Assembly (NCBI RefSeq): GCF_016714275.1
Contig: NZ_JADJNP010000004.1
Coordinates: 434,001-498,000 of the forward strand
Length of the DNA: 64,000 nt
Direction of reading: 5' to 3'
DNA from: Tessaracoccus sp.
GTDB taxonomy: Bacteria; Actinomycetota; Actinomycetes; Propionibacteriales; Propionibacteriaceae
A program made the translations under genes and the position numbers. Positions 49,793 to 58,416 of this stretch are shown here, one piece after another (within the stretch, counting starts at the first letter, position 1; each line of letters starts with the position of its first letter). A model generated the notes under the pieces. It did not search any database. It was not told the origin of the DNA and worked only from the letters and a program-made list of their open reading frames with translations.

Positions 49793-51447
49793 TGAGCAGG
49801 TGGGTGAAGGTCGCGCAGGTCTTCCTCGGGGTCGTCGCCGCGGTGTTGGTGGCGTCACTCTTCTTCGGTGGGATGATCGGCGGCCAGAACCGCGACCCTG
49901 AGGCGACGCCGAAGCCGTCGGGCGCCCCCACGGCCGTTCCGCTTCCCGAGGGTGCCCGCCTTCCCGGTACGCCCGAGAAGCCCATCTCGGAGCACGCCCT
50001 TCTTCCCGCCGTCGACAACGCCGACGCGGACCGGCAGCTGGACTACACCGCCAAGGGCACGCCGCGCGTCGACTTCCTCGACTCGCTCGGCGACCAGCGT
50101 GCCTACGCGGAGCAGAAGCTCACCTGGAAGAAGTGCGAGGACTCCGAGGTCTCGCAGTGCACGAAGGTCACCGTCCCGCTCGACTGGGATGATCCGAAGG
50201 GCGCCGCCATCGAGGTCGCGGTGCGGCGCGTCCCGAACGGCGACTCCAGCCGCGGCCCGCTGTTCGTCAACCCCGGTGGCCCGGGTTTCGGCGGCCAGGA
50301 CATGGCCGAGGGCCTCGCCGGCCGCTGGCCCAATTACGACACCGTCGGCTGGGATCCGCGCGGCACGGGGGAGTCCACACACGTCGTCTGCGGCACCCTC
50401 GAGCAGACCGACAAGATCATGGAGCTCGACTCCAGCCCTGACGACGCCGCCGAGGACAAGGCGCTGCGGGCCGGCGGGATCGACTTCGCGCAACAGTGCC
50501 GCGACGGGTCAGGCAAGCTGCTCGACCACATCACCACCATCGACGTCGTGCGTGACCTCGACCTCATCCGGCACCTGCTGGGGGCCGAGAAGCTGAACTA
50601 CGTGGGCGTCTCCTACGGCACGTTCGTCGGGGCGATGTACGCGGAGCTGTTCCCGAGCTCTACCGGCCGGCTCGTGCTGGACGCCGCCGTCGAGATCACC
50701 GACGAGGACCCGACCCCGCAAGCGGCAGGCTTCGAGTTGGCGCTCACGAACTTCGCGAAGTGGTGCGGGGGTTCGGATCTCTGCGCGCTCGGCGACTCGA
50801 CCGAGCAGGTCCTGAACGACCTCGACGACTTCCTTCACGGCCTCGACAGCAAGCCGATCCGCGTCGGGCAGCGGACGCTGACGCAGTCGCTGGCAGCCAC
50901 GGGCGTCGCGCTCTTCCTGTACGAGGACGACAGCGCCTACCGGCCGCTCGCCACGATGATCGGCCAGGCGTACACGGGCGACGGCGCCAGCCTGCTGCGC
51001 GCCGCGGACTTCATGAACGGCCGCGAGGACACCCACTACGAGACCATCGCGTTCGCGTTCCCTGCCATGGCGTGCGCCGACGAGGCGGACGAGGGCGCCG
51101 ACGTCGTGCTCGACGACTGGCGGGACACCTTCCCGAAGGCGCCGGTCATGGCGCCGAACATGGGCACCAGCTATACCTGCCAGAAGTGGACGGCCGGGTC
51201 CGCCCCGCGGCTGAAGATCACAGCGGCGGGCGCCCCACCGATCCTTGTCGTCGGCACCACCGGGGACTCTGCGACGCCGTACCAGCAGGCCGTATCGATG
51301 GCGAAGCGGTTGGAGTCGGGCACGCTGCTGACCCTTGAGGGAGCGGGCCACGGCGCCGTGACCGGCGACAACAGCTGCATCGCCAAGGCGGTTGACGGCT
51401 TCCTCCTTGACGGCAACGCCCCCAAGGACGGCACCCGCTGCAAGTAG
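49792..51447 (+). CDS. Secreted alpha/beta-hydrolase, tripeptidyl-aminopeptidase-like (Tap/SlpD type)
   Basis: 551 residues from ATG 49792, preceded by GGAAGGG. An N-terminal membrane segment (VAQVFLGVVAAVLVASLFFGG) anchors or exports it. The catalytic Ser is in GVSYGTFVG, Asp in GTTGDSATPY and His in LEGAGHGAV. The GGPGFGG oxyanion segment is typical of the Streptomyces Tap family. It probably trims tripeptides from secreted proteins. A cysteine-containing domain lies between the core parts. It is the last protein gene before tRNA-Thr. Confidence 0.92.
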   Translation: MSRWVKVAQVFLGVVAAVLVASLFFGGMIGGQNRDPEATPKPSGAPTAVPLPEGARLPGTPEKPISEHALLPAVDNADADRQLDYTAKGTPRVDFLDSLGDQRAYAEQKLTWKKCEDSEVSQCTKVTVPLDWDDPKGAAIEVAVRRVPNGDSSRGPLFVNPGGPGFGGQDMAEGLAGRWPNYDTVGWDPRGTGESTHVVCGTLEQTDKIMELDSSPDDAAEDKALRAGGIDFAQQCRDGSGKLLDHITTIDVVRDLDLIRHLLGAEKLNYVGVSYGTFVGAMYAELFPSSTGRLVLDAAVEITDEDPTPQAAGFELALTNFAKWCGGSDLCALGDSTEQVLNDLDDFLHGLDSKPIRVGQRTLTQSLAATGVALFLYEDDSAYRPLATMIGQAYTGDGASLLRAADFMNGREDTHYETIAFAFPAMACADEADEGADVVLDDWRDTFPKAPVMAPNMGTSYTCQKWTAGSAPRLKITAAGAPPILVVGTTGDSATPYQQAVSMAKRLESGTLLTLEGAGHGAVTGDNSCIAKAVDGFLLDGNAPKDGTRCK

Positions 51448-51467
51448 CGTCGGGTGAGCCGAGTCGG

Positions 51468-51473
51468 TATAGT
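51468..51473 (+). promoter_or_regulatory. -10 element of tRNA-Thr
   Basis: TATAGT ends 11 bases before the tRNA 5' end. No good -35 was found. Confidence 0.5.
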
Positions 51474-51484
51474 TCCGTCCTGCT

Positions 51485-51557
51485 GCCGCCCTAGCTCAGT
51501 CGGTAGAGCGACGCTCTCGTAAAGCGTAGGTCACGGGTTCGAATCCCGTGGGCGGCT
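51485..51557 (+). tRNA. tRNA-Thr (anticodon CGT)
   Basis: Starts GCCGCCCTAGCTCAGTCGG and ends GGGCGGC-T. The anticodon loop CTCGTAA gives CGT, reading the threonine codon ACG. GGTTCGAATCC forms the T-arm loop. No CCA is encoded. The 73-base length is normal. Confidence 0.97.
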
Positions 51558-51564
51558 CGGACAG

Positions 51565-51592
51565 CGGGACGACTCTCCAGGTCGTCCCGTTT
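51565..51592 (+). terminator. Terminator after tRNA-Thr
   Basis: CGGGACGAC-TCTCCAG-GTCGTCCCG followed by TTTGC makes a nine-pair stem; GGACAGC and GCTGTCC extend it outside. Confidence 0.8.
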
Positions 51593-51702
51593 GCTGTCCC
51601 TGCCCGTTACCTAGGGGCGTCGCTGCCGGCCCTGCCTAGGCCTTGTAGGCTTGCTTTCGCCCCCGGGGAGCTCGGGGTGTCTTCGGTTTATGAGGAGGAA
51701 GC

Positions 51703-53055
51703 GTGTTCGACTGCGCCATCATCGGCGCCGGGCTTGCTGGCCTGGTGGCTGCCCGGTACCTCACGGAGCGGGGCCAGAACGTCGTCGTCCTCGAGGCGCG
51801 CGACAGGGTCGGCGGCCGCGTCGAGAACCGCGTCCTGCCGGGTGGAGGCTACGTCGAGCTGGGAGGCCAATGGGTCGGTCCAGGCTTCGACGCGCTGATC
51901 GAGCTCACCGAGGAGCTCGGGTTCGCGACGATCGGCATTCCCACGACGGGCAATCTCGTGGTTCGTCTCCGCGGCCAGTCGATCGAGGTGCCGTCGTCCG
52001 ACGACGAGGCGCCCGCGCTCACGCCGTTCGAGGTTTCGGACCTCGGCCAGGGCCTGCTGCGCCTGCGCCGGCTCGCGGAGCGCCTCCGCGACGATCCTGC
52101 GTGGCGCAAGTCCAACGACACCTGGCTCAACCAGGATCTCCGCCGCTGGGTGACAACCAACCTGCGCACGCAGGGCGCGCAGCGCCGCTTCGGGGAGGTG
52201 TACGCCGCAGCGTTCGGCGTCATGCCAAAGGGCGCGACCTTGATCGAGGGTCTGCTGCAGGTGAGTTCCGGGCCGGATCTCGAGTCGATGCTCGCGAGCA
52301 ACGGTGGCCTCAACCAGAAGCGCGTCGACGGCGGCGTTTCGGCGGTCGCTGACGCTCTTGCCGCCCGCCTGGGCGACGTGGTCCGCACCGGCGCCGAGGT
52401 CGTAAAGGTTACCCACGACGACCGCTCCGCGACGCTGACCCTCGCGGACGGCGAGATCGTCCAGGCCAAGCAGGTCATTTCGACGCTGCCGCCCCGGCTG
52501 GCGGTCGCGTTGGAGCACGAGCCGCCGTTGCCGGAGTGGCGTGCGGAGGCGGCCGACCGGGTGGCCGCGGGCAATGTGATCAAGGCCTTCCTCATCTACG
52601 AGCGACCGTTCTGGCGAGACAAGGGCTTCTCCGGCCAGTCGAGCGCCGACGAGGGCGCCGTCCGGGTGACGTTCGACGCCACGGTGGACGAGGAGAACCG
52701 CGGCCACCTGATGGGCTACTTCGAGGGCGCAGACGCGGAGTCGCTGTCGCGCCGATCGATCACACTGCGGGAGCGCGCGTTCGTCGACTCGGTGGCGCGG
52801 ACGTTCGGCGAGGAGGCAAAGCACCCCATCGCGTACATCGAGCGCGACTGGTCGACCGAGAAATTCACGGGAGGCTGTCACGGCGCGCACTTCGCTCCGG
52901 GGGTATGGACCACCAGTGGTCCGATCCTCGCGGAGCCGGAGGGCGTCCTGCACTGGGCCGGCGCCGAGTACGCGACGCGGTTCAACGGCTACATGGAGGG
53001 CGCGGTCCGCAGCGGCCGCGAGGTCGCCGCCGCGGTCGCCCTCAACCTCGCCTGA
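51703..53055 (+). CDS. Flavin-dependent amine oxidase
   Basis: 450 residues from GTG 51703 after a GAGGAGG ribosome site. The FAD motif is CAIIGAGLAGLVAARYLTERG, then VVLEARDRVGGRV. The region YVELGGQWVGPG and the C-terminal HWAGAEYATRFNGYMEGAVRSG match the monoamine-oxidase-type family (MAO/putrescine oxidase). Substrate amine unknown. A hairpin (53071-53091) and a large inverted repeat (53090-53208) follow in the downstream gap. Confidence 0.92.
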   Translation: MFDCAIIGAGLAGLVAARYLTERGQNVVVLEARDRVGGRVENRVLPGGGYVELGGQWVGPGFDALIELTEELGFATIGIPTTGNLVVRLRGQSIEVPSSDDEAPALTPFEVSDLGQGLLRLRRLAERLRDDPAWRKSNDTWLNQDLRRWVTTNLRTQGAQRRFGEVYAAAFGVMPKGATLIEGLLQVSSGPDLESMLASNGGLNQKRVDGGVSAVADALAARLGDVVRTGAEVVKVTHDDRSATLTLADGEIVQAKQVISTLPPRLAVALEHEPPLPEWRAEAADRVAAGNVIKAFLIYERPFWRDKGFSGQSSADEGAVRVTFDATVDEENRGHLMGYFEGADAESLSRRSITLRERAFVDSVARTFGEEAKHPIAYIERDWSTEKFTGGCHGAHFAPGVWTTSGPILAEPEGVLHWAGAEYATRFNGYMEGAVRSGREVAAAVALNLA

Positions 53056-53070
53056 GCACACGTTCGAGGA

Positions 53071-53091
53071 CCCAAGCACGGTCCGCTTGGG
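53071..53091 (+). terminator. Hairpin after the amine oxidase gene
   Basis: CCCAAGC-ACGGTCC-GCTTGGG is a seven-pair stem 15 bases after the stop. No T-run follows. Confidence 0.5.
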
Positions 53092-53208
53092 CAGTCCTGG
53101 GACAGGTCCCGGTCGGCGCCTGCGGTGCATGTTCCGGTTCTCGGGTGCCTGTTGGCCGCGGTGCGGGCTTTCTTCGACGCGCCGACCGGAACCTGTCCCA
53201 GGACTGCC
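53090..53208. repeat. Long inverted repeat: two 30-base arms, 59-base spacer
   Basis: The arms 53090-53119 and 53179-53208 (beginning GGCAGTCCTGGGACAGGT and its complement) match at 29 of 30 positions. It lies in the 269-base gap between the amine oxidase and the AlkZ-like gene. No open reading frame of note and no target duplication were seen inside or beside it. It may be a MITE-like element, a structured RNA or a long terminator. Confidence 0.75.
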
Positions 53209-53324
53209 TGAAGCCAGCTCTGCTCGGTGCGTCAACATTCGAGGGTTTCATGAGGCAACTTCGGCGCCGAAGAGTTGAGATTCTGTGGAATGCGTCCCAA
53301 GGGCCCGACAGTTACGCTGTCTCC

Positions 53325-54407
53325 ATGCCTGACGCGACGCGTGCCCGTGCCCGACTCGTCGCCCAAGGGCTGGTGACCAGGCCCTTCGAGACCGCGGCGG
53401 ACGCCGTCGGTGCTTTCGTCGCGATGCAGGGGCAGGACCTTCCCGGGGCGATCTCGTCAGCGGCGCTGCGGGTGAGGGGCGGGACGGCTCAGGGAGCCCT
53501 CGACGACCTCAGCGCGGGCAGACTCGTGCGCGGCTACCCGATGCGGGGGACCGTCTTCCTGATGCCCGCCGAGGACGTCATCTGGGTGACCGAGCTGTGT
53601 GCGGCGCCGGCGGTGCGCGCGGCCCGGAACCGGCGGCACCAGCTGGGGCTGGATCACACCCACGTGGACGAGGCGTTCGCCGTCGCAGAACGGGCCCTCG
53701 CCGATGGGCCGATCCCGCGGCCCGTGCTCTTCCAGCTGTGGGCCGACGGCGTGTTCGATCCGCAGGGCGGCCGCGGCTACCACGTGCTCGCCGCGCTGAT
53801 CTCCGAGACCCGTCTCTGTTACGGGCCGTGGAACGGAACGGAGCAGGATGTCGCGCTGGCCGAGGAGTGGCTCCCGAGCGGGCGGACGGTGGCCGAGCGG
53901 TTCGACGGCGACCGGGTCCCCGCTGTCGCCGAGCTTCTGCGCAGGTACCTGACCAGCCATGGGCCAGCGACCCTTCGCGACTTCGCCTGGTGGACGAAGC
54001 TCTCGCTCGGCGAGATCCGGCGAGCCCTCCCGCTGATCGTCGATGACCTCGAGGCCGACGGCGCTGCGGAGCCCGCGTACTGGCGTCCCGGGCTGCTGGA
54101 CGAGGTGGCTGCGCTGGGTCGGGCGTCGTCGGCACCACTGCTGCTGCCGGGGTTCGACGAGTTCGTCCTCGGCTACCAGGACCGCACGTTCGCTATGACG
54201 GAGGCCGAACACCAGCGCATCGTGCCCGGCAACAACGGGGTGTTCCGGCGCACGATCGTCGCCGGGGGTCGCGTCGTCGGCACCTGGGCGCGGGGTGGCC
54301 GCCCCGGGCGGCGGACGCTGATGGTTGACGAGTTCGCCCCGCTCAGCGACGCCCGCCGCCGCACCCTTTCCCGGCTGTTCGACGCGTTCCCCTTTGTCGG
54401 CGAGTGA
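53325..54407 (+). CDS. Winged-helix DNA-binding protein (AlkX/AlkZ-like, HTH_42)
   Basis: 360 residues from ATG 53325. The family pattern is ARARLVAQGL at the start, MQGQDLPGAISSAALRVRGG, MRGTVFLMPAEDVIWV and PLLLPGFDEFVLGYQDR. The QxQ-like catalytic residues of AlkZ (YcaQ) glycosylases, which excise crosslinked or alkylated purines, occur as MQGQD near residue 37. Its substrate is unknown. The gene is followed by a 73-base palindrome and converges on glnK. Confidence 0.85.
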   Translation: MPDATRARARLVAQGLVTRPFETAADAVGAFVAMQGQDLPGAISSAALRVRGGTAQGALDDLSAGRLVRGYPMRGTVFLMPAEDVIWVTELCAAPAVRAARNRRHQLGLDHTHVDEAFAVAERALADGPIPRPVLFQLWADGVFDPQGGRGYHVLAALISETRLCYGPWNGTEQDVALAEEWLPSGRTVAERFDGDRVPAVAELLRRYLTSHGPATLRDFAWWTKLSLGEIRRALPLIVDDLEADGAAEPAYWRPGLLDEVAALGRASSAPLLLPGFDEFVLGYQDRTFAMTEAEHQRIVPGNNGVFRRTIVAGGRVVGTWARGGRPGRRTLMVDEFAPLSDARRRTLSRLFDAFPFVGE

Positions 54408-54425
54408 CCGACCGGCGCCACTTCC

Positions 54426-54498
54426 GAACGCAAATCTGCGTAGGTTGCCTGAGCTGTACGTATTGCACAGCTGAGGAAACCTACGCAGATTTGTGTTC
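54426..54498. terminator. 73-base hairpin between convergent genes
   Basis: Arms of 34 bases (starting GAACGCAAATCTGCGTAGG and its near complement) match at 30 positions around a five-base loop. It sits between the AlkZ-like and glnK genes, which both read into it, so it could stop transcription in both directions. Its length is far beyond a normal terminator stem. Confidence 0.6.
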
Positions 54499-54513
54499 AG
54501 TTGTCGGTGGCAG

Positions 54514-54852
54514 TCAGACGGCGAGGGCGCCGCGCTCGCCGGTCCGGATGCGGACGACCTCGTCAACCGGGGTCGACCACACCTTGCCATCGCCGACGGC
54601 GCCGGTGCGGGCGGCTGCCGTGATGACGTCGATCACGTCGGACGCCTCCTCGTCGTCAACCAGTACCTCGATCTTGGCCTTCGAGATGAAGTCGATCGTG
54701 TACTGGGCTCCGCGGTAGACCTCGCGGTGGCCGCGCTGACGGGCGTAACCGGAGACCTCGGTGACGGTCATGCCGGCGACGCCGTGCTGGGCGAGGGCGA
54801 TCTGTACCTGGGTGAGCATGTTGGGCTGAACGATGGCAGTGACGAGTCTCAT
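54514..54852 (-). CDS. glnK: Nitrogen regulatory protein PII (GlnK/GlnB)
   Basis: 112 residues, the family length. The T-loop has the modifiable tyrosine at position 51 (GHREVYRGAQY). PII proteins bind ATP/ADP and 2-oxoglutarate and block the ammonium channel when nitrogen is plentiful. The ATG overlaps the amt stop by four bases (ATGA), giving the typical amt-glnK operon. GlnD is not in the window. Confidence 0.95.
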   Translation of the reverse strand: MRLVTAIVQPNMLTQVQIALAQHGVAGMTVTEVSGYARQRGHREVYRGAQYTIDFISKAKIEVLVDDEEASDVIDVITAAARTGAVGDGKVWSTPVDEVVRIRTGERGALAV

Positions 54853-56177
54853 GCGTTGGTCTCCTCTCGGGTGGGGATGATGAGGGTCTGCTTGACGCCG
54901 TAGCTGGAGTAGGCGACGTGGCTGAGGTCGTAGCCGGTCTCCGCGTGCTCCGTGGTGTCGATGCCCGCGGTCTCGACCTCGGGAGCGACCCGCAGGCCCA
55001 TCACCTTGTCGAGGACCTTCGCGATGAGGAAGGTCACGACGAAGGAGTACACGAGGACCACCGCGGCGCCCGCGGCCTGCTTGCCGAGGAGCTCGACGCC
55101 GCCGCCGAAGAAGAGGCCGCCCGCGCCCGCGGGGCTCTCGGGATCAGCGAACAGGCCGATGAGCAGGGTGCCGACGAGGCCGCCGACGAGGTGGACGCCC
55201 ACGACGTCGAGCGAGTCGTCGTAGCCGAGGCGGAACTTGAGCCCCACGGCCATGGCGCAGAGCGCACCGGCGATCGCGCCGATCACCAGGCCGCCCGCAG
55301 GGCTGACCGAGTGCGCGGCGGGCGTGATGGCGACGAGGCCCGCGACGATGCCCGACGCGGCACCCAGCGAGGTGGCGTGGCCATCGCGCAGCCGCTCGAC
55401 GAGCAACCAGGCGAGCATCGCGGCGGCGGTCGCGCCCAGCGTGTTGATCCATGCGACGCCCGCGGTGGTGTTGGCGCCAAGGGCCGAGCCGGCGTTGAAG
55501 CCGAACCAGCCGAACCACAGCAGGCCGGCGCCGAGCATCACGAGCGGAAGGTTGTGGGGCCGCATCGGGATCCGGCCGAAGCCGACCCGCTTGCCGAGCA
55601 CGAGGCAGAGCGCCAGCGCGCCGATGCCCGCGTTGATGTGGATGGCGGTGCCGCCCGCGAAGTCGATGGCGCCGATCACGTTGGCGACGAAGCCGCCCTG
55701 GTGGCCGGACTCGGTGTCGAAGGAGAACACGGCGTGCGCGGCGGGGAAGTACACGAGCAGTGCCCACAGCGCGGCGAATGCGGCCCAGGCGGAGAACTTC
55801 ATGCGGTCAGCGACGGCGCCGGAGACCAGCGCGACGGCGATAATCGCGAACGCCGACTGGAAGCCCGCGAAGACGATGTCGGGCACGCCGCCGGTCACGG
55901 CGTCGGGAGACATGAGGCCCTTGAGGAAGGCGAACTCGAACGGGTTGCCGATGAGGCGGCCCATCGAGTCGCCGAAGGCCATGGAGTAGCCGACGATGAT
56001 CCACAGCACCCCGACGATTCCCATCGTGGCGACGGACATCATCAGCATGTTGAGGACGCTCTTGGCGCGGACCATGCCTCCATAGAAGAAGGCAAGGCCA
56101 GGGGTCATGAGGAGCACGAGTGCTGCGCTTGTCAGGACCCAGGCAGTGTTACCGGTGTCGATGTCTAGCAGGTTCAT
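54849..56177 (-). CDS. amt: Ammonium transporter Amt
   Basis: 442 residues with about 11 membrane segments. Signatures include MTPGLAFFYGGMVRAKSVLN, the conserved His pair region (GGTAIHINAGIGALAL and VGVHLVGGLVGTLLIG) and DSLDVVGVH. It imports ammonium and is gated by GlnK. GlnR-like half-site pairs lie 46-61 and 99-114 bases upstream, pointing to nitrogen-limitation control. It forms an operon with glnK. Confidence 0.96.
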   Translation of the reverse strand: MNLLDIDTGNTAWVLTSAALVLLMTPGLAFFYGGMVRAKSVLNMLMMSVATMGIVGVLWIIVGYSMAFGDSMGRLIGNPFEFAFLKGLMSPDAVTGGVPDIVFAGFQSAFAIIAVALVSGAVADRMKFSAWAAFAALWALLVYFPAAHAVFSFDTESGHQGGFVANVIGAIDFAGGTAIHINAGIGALALCLVLGKRVGFGRIPMRPHNLPLVMLGAGLLWFGWFGFNAGSALGANTTAGVAWINTLGATAAAMLAWLLVERLRDGHATSLGAASGIVAGLVAITPAAHSVSPAGGLVIGAIAGALCAMAVGLKFRLGYDDSLDVVGVHLVGGLVGTLLIGLFADPESPAGAGGLFFGGGVELLGKQAAGAAVVLVYSFVVTFLIAKVLDKVMGLRVAPEVETAGIDTTEHAETGYDLSHVAYSSYGVKQTLIIPTREETNA

Positions 56178-56222
56178 GGGTGAAATCCTGCGCCCGCCAG
56201 ATTGCAGTGAGGATGTGGTTCG

Positions 56223-56238
56223 GTAACGCTCAGGTAAG
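56223..56238 (+). promoter_or_regulatory. GlnR-like site upstream of amt, proximal
   Basis: GTAAC-N6-GTAAG fits the actinobacterial GlnR pattern gTnAC-N6-GnAAc (nine of ten key positions or so) with exact six-base spacing, 46 bases upstream of the amt ATG. Confidence 0.5.
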
Positions 56239-56275
56239 CATGTCCGGGCCGGGTGTAACGGCTCGTCGGCCCCGG

Positions 56276-56291
56276 ATTACCGTCGCGTTAA
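56276..56291 (-). promoter_or_regulatory. GlnR-like site upstream of amt, distal
   Basis: On the minus strand TTAAC-N6-GTAAT has the same six-base spacing and four of five matches in each half. It lies about 99 bases upstream of the amt start. Confidence 0.4.
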
Positions 56292-56312
56292 CAGGACCTG
56301 TCACTCGTCCCG

Positions 56313-56358
56313 CCTGACCCCGCGTCCTGATCCGTACCTCTAGATGCGACGGGTCGCT
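56313..56358. repeat. Interspersed 45-base repeat, copy 2
   Basis: Begins CCTGACCCCGCGTCCT and contains ACCTCTAGATGCGAC, matching copy 1 at 3954-3998. It ends 14 bases after the sixA stop codon. Confidence 0.7.
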
Positions 56359-56372
56359 GGCCGCCGACGAGC

Positions 56373-56864
56373 TCAGTGCGGCCGGCGGATGGCGGTCAGC
56401 CGCACCGCTCCGAAGTCGCCGTCGGCGAGGTCCGCCCAGGAGCCCTCGAACTCGAACGTCGAGTACGCCGCCGTCGGGTACCAGCACTGCGCCTCGTCGG
56501 CCGCGCGCCGGTCGGAGGCGTAGGCGAGTTCCGCGGTGAGCGAGGGAATGGTGGGCGCGTGGCCGATCACAAGCAGGCAGTGCACGTCATCCGAGGTCTC
56601 GCCGATGCGCGCGAGCATCGTCTCCGTGCCGTGGAAGTACAGCGCGTCCTGGAACTCCGCGGGCACGTCCACCCCGGTGGCGGCGAATGTCTCCCGGGTC
56701 CTGGTGGCCGTCGATACGAGGGCGTGGTCGACGCCGAGGGCCACCAGCTCGATGCCGGCCGCCTGGGAGTCCTGCACACCGCGGGAGGTGAGCCTGCGGG
56801 CCTTGTCGCCCAGGGGATTCGTGGCCTCCGTCTTCGCGTGGCGCATCAGCACGAGTCGTCTCAT
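56373..56864 (-). CDS. sixA: SixA-like phosphohistidine phosphatase
   Basis: 163 residues from ATG 56864. The histidine phosphatase motif is LVLMRHAKTE, with the second histidine in LLVIGHAPTIPSL. The family dephosphorylates phosphohistidine of phosphotransfer proteins. Actinobacterial members are often uncharacterised. The upstream side abuts a broken methyltransferase gene, so the promoter must lie in its 5' remnant. A longer frame to 57305 is not protein-like. Confidence 0.88.
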   Translation of the reverse strand: MRRLVLMRHAKTEATNPLGDKARRLTSRGVQDSQAAGIELVALGVDHALVSTATRTRETFAATGVDVPAEFQDALYFHGTETMLARIGETSDDVHCLLVIGHAPTIPSLTAELAYASDRRAADEAQCWYPTAAYSTFEFEGSWADLADGDFGAVRLTAIRRPH

Positions 56865-56881
56865 GCCCCGATCGTACTCAC

Positions 56882-57428
56882 GGAGTCCACAACTCGCCTC
56901 GCTCATCGAGCAGGCAACCCGCCCGATGCAAGTGGTGCAGGCACGCCTCGAGGATGTGCAGCTTGCCGATGCCGATTTTGACTCGGTGGTCGCCGCCACG
57001 GCGATGCATTGGGTCGACCTGTCCATCGGGTTGCCGAAGCTGCATCGCGCGCTACGTCGAGGTGGCTGGTTCGCAGTATGGCGCAACGTATTCGGCGACG
57101 ACAGTGGATACCCCGTTCCGTCGCAGGGTCGAAGACATTGTGGCGAAGCGCAACCACGCTGACACCGGACGCAGCCGCGATCAGCGCCCCACCATGACGG
57201 AGTTGGCGGATGGAGGATGGTTCGACCCAGTGCGGACTGAACACTTGCGCCGGTCGATAGACCTGAGTGCCAGCAGGTCGGGCTCCTGTTCAAGACTTTC
57301 AGCAACTGGACGACGACCGAGGCGGCTGCCGCTGAGGCAGCGGCTGACGAACTCGGTGGTCGGGTTACCGAGCACTATCAATCCGTTCTACACCCGCTGC
57401 GCCGGTCTGACGTTCCCGGTTGTCAGGC
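56882..57428 (+). pseudogene. Broken class I methyltransferase
   Basis: The plus strand encodes recognisable methyltransferase pieces in three frames: FDSVVAATAMHWVDLSIGLP and LHRALRRGGWFAVWRNVFGD, then TPFRRRVEDIVAKRN with TMTELADGGWFDPVRTEH in a shifted frame, then LLFKTFSNWTTTEAA and GGRVTEHYQSVLHP in another. The SAM-binding N-terminal part is missing. At least two frameshifts are present. No start codon context is seen. It is a degraded remnant with a less biased base composition than its neighbours. It overlaps the ABC ATPase 3' end at most by a few codons. Confidence 0.8.
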
Positions 57429-58412
57429 TCAGTCAGTGCCTGAGGACGCCGCTCCCGAGGCGTAGATGCGACGGACGAGGTCCTCGATCGCGGGCTCGGC
57501 CAGCGACAGCTCGATCACCTCGGCCTGGGCTTGGACGGCGGCGAGCACCTGCGCCGCCGACAGCCGTTGGGGTCGGAACGAGATGCTCAGCCTGACGCCG
57601 TCGGCTTCGGTGGCGGTCACCGCCGCGCCGTCCGGCAGCCGGAGGGTACCGGCAACGGGTTCGGCCAGGTCGACGACGAGGATCCGCTCGGCGTCCGTCG
57701 CCGCGACCAGCTCCGCCTCCGTGCCATCGAAAGCGACTCGGCCGCCGTCGATCACGACCATGCGGTCGCACAGGCGCTGGACGTCGCCCATGTCGTGCGT
57801 GGTGAGCAGGAGCGTGGTGCCGCGCTCGGCGCGTTCGCGGGCGAGGAAGCGGCGCAGGTTCTCCTTGCTGATCATGTCAAGGCCGATGGTCGGCTCGTCG
57901 AGGACGGCGAGGCTGGGGGAGTGTAGCAGCGCGGCGGCTACCTCGCCGCGCATGCGCTGGCCGAGGGACAGGGTGCGCACGGGGCGGGCAAGGAACGACG
58001 ACAGTTCCAACTCGTCGACCAGGACGTCGAACCTGCTGCGCCAGGCCGCGCGCGGCATCCGGTGCATCGCGGCGAGGATCGGGAAGGACTCCTCCAACGG
58101 CAGGTCCCACCACAGCGCGGACCGCTGTCCGAACACGACTCCGATCCGCCGCGCCAGCGTCCGGCGCTCGGGAACTGGCCGCAGCCCGCAGGTGTGGATG
58201 CTCCCAGAGGTCGGCGTGAGGATGCCGGAGACCATCTTGATGGTCGTCGACTTCCCCGAGCCGTTCGCCCCGATGTAGCCGACGGCCTCGCCGGCCTCGA
58301 CCCGCAGCGTCAGGCCCTCGACGGCGTGCACGACGCGGCGCTTCCGGCGGAGGCCGGCGCCCTCGTAGACGACGAACTCTCTCGTCAGCCCCTCGGCGTC
58401 GATGATGGACAT
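57429..58412 (-). CDS. ABC-2-type exporter, ATP-binding subunit (second system)
   Basis: 327 residues. Walker A is YIGANGSGKSTTIKM, the signature is TLSLGQRMRGEVAAALL and Walker B is LAVLDEPTIGLDM, with TTHDMGDVQRL as the switch. A C-terminal extension of about 80 residues follows. It fits exporters whose permeases are of the ABC2_membrane_6 (DUF990) type, which come next on the same strand. Substrate unknown. Confidence 0.92.
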   Translation of the reverse strand: MSIIDAEGLTREFVVYEGAGLRRKRRVVHAVEGLTLRVEAGEAVGYIGANGSGKSTTIKMVSGILTPTSGSIHTCGLRPVPERRTLARRIGVVFGQRSALWWDLPLEESFPILAAMHRMPRAAWRSRFDVLVDELELSSFLARPVRTLSLGQRMRGEVAAALLHSPSLAVLDEPTIGLDMISKENLRRFLARERAERGTTLLLTTHDMGDVQRLCDRMVVIDGGRVAFDGTEAELVAATDAERILVVDLAEPVAGTLRLPDGAAVTATEADGVRLSISFRPQRLSAAQVLAAVQAQAEVIELSLAEPAIEDLVRRIYASGAASSGTD

Positions 58413-58416
58413 GCGG

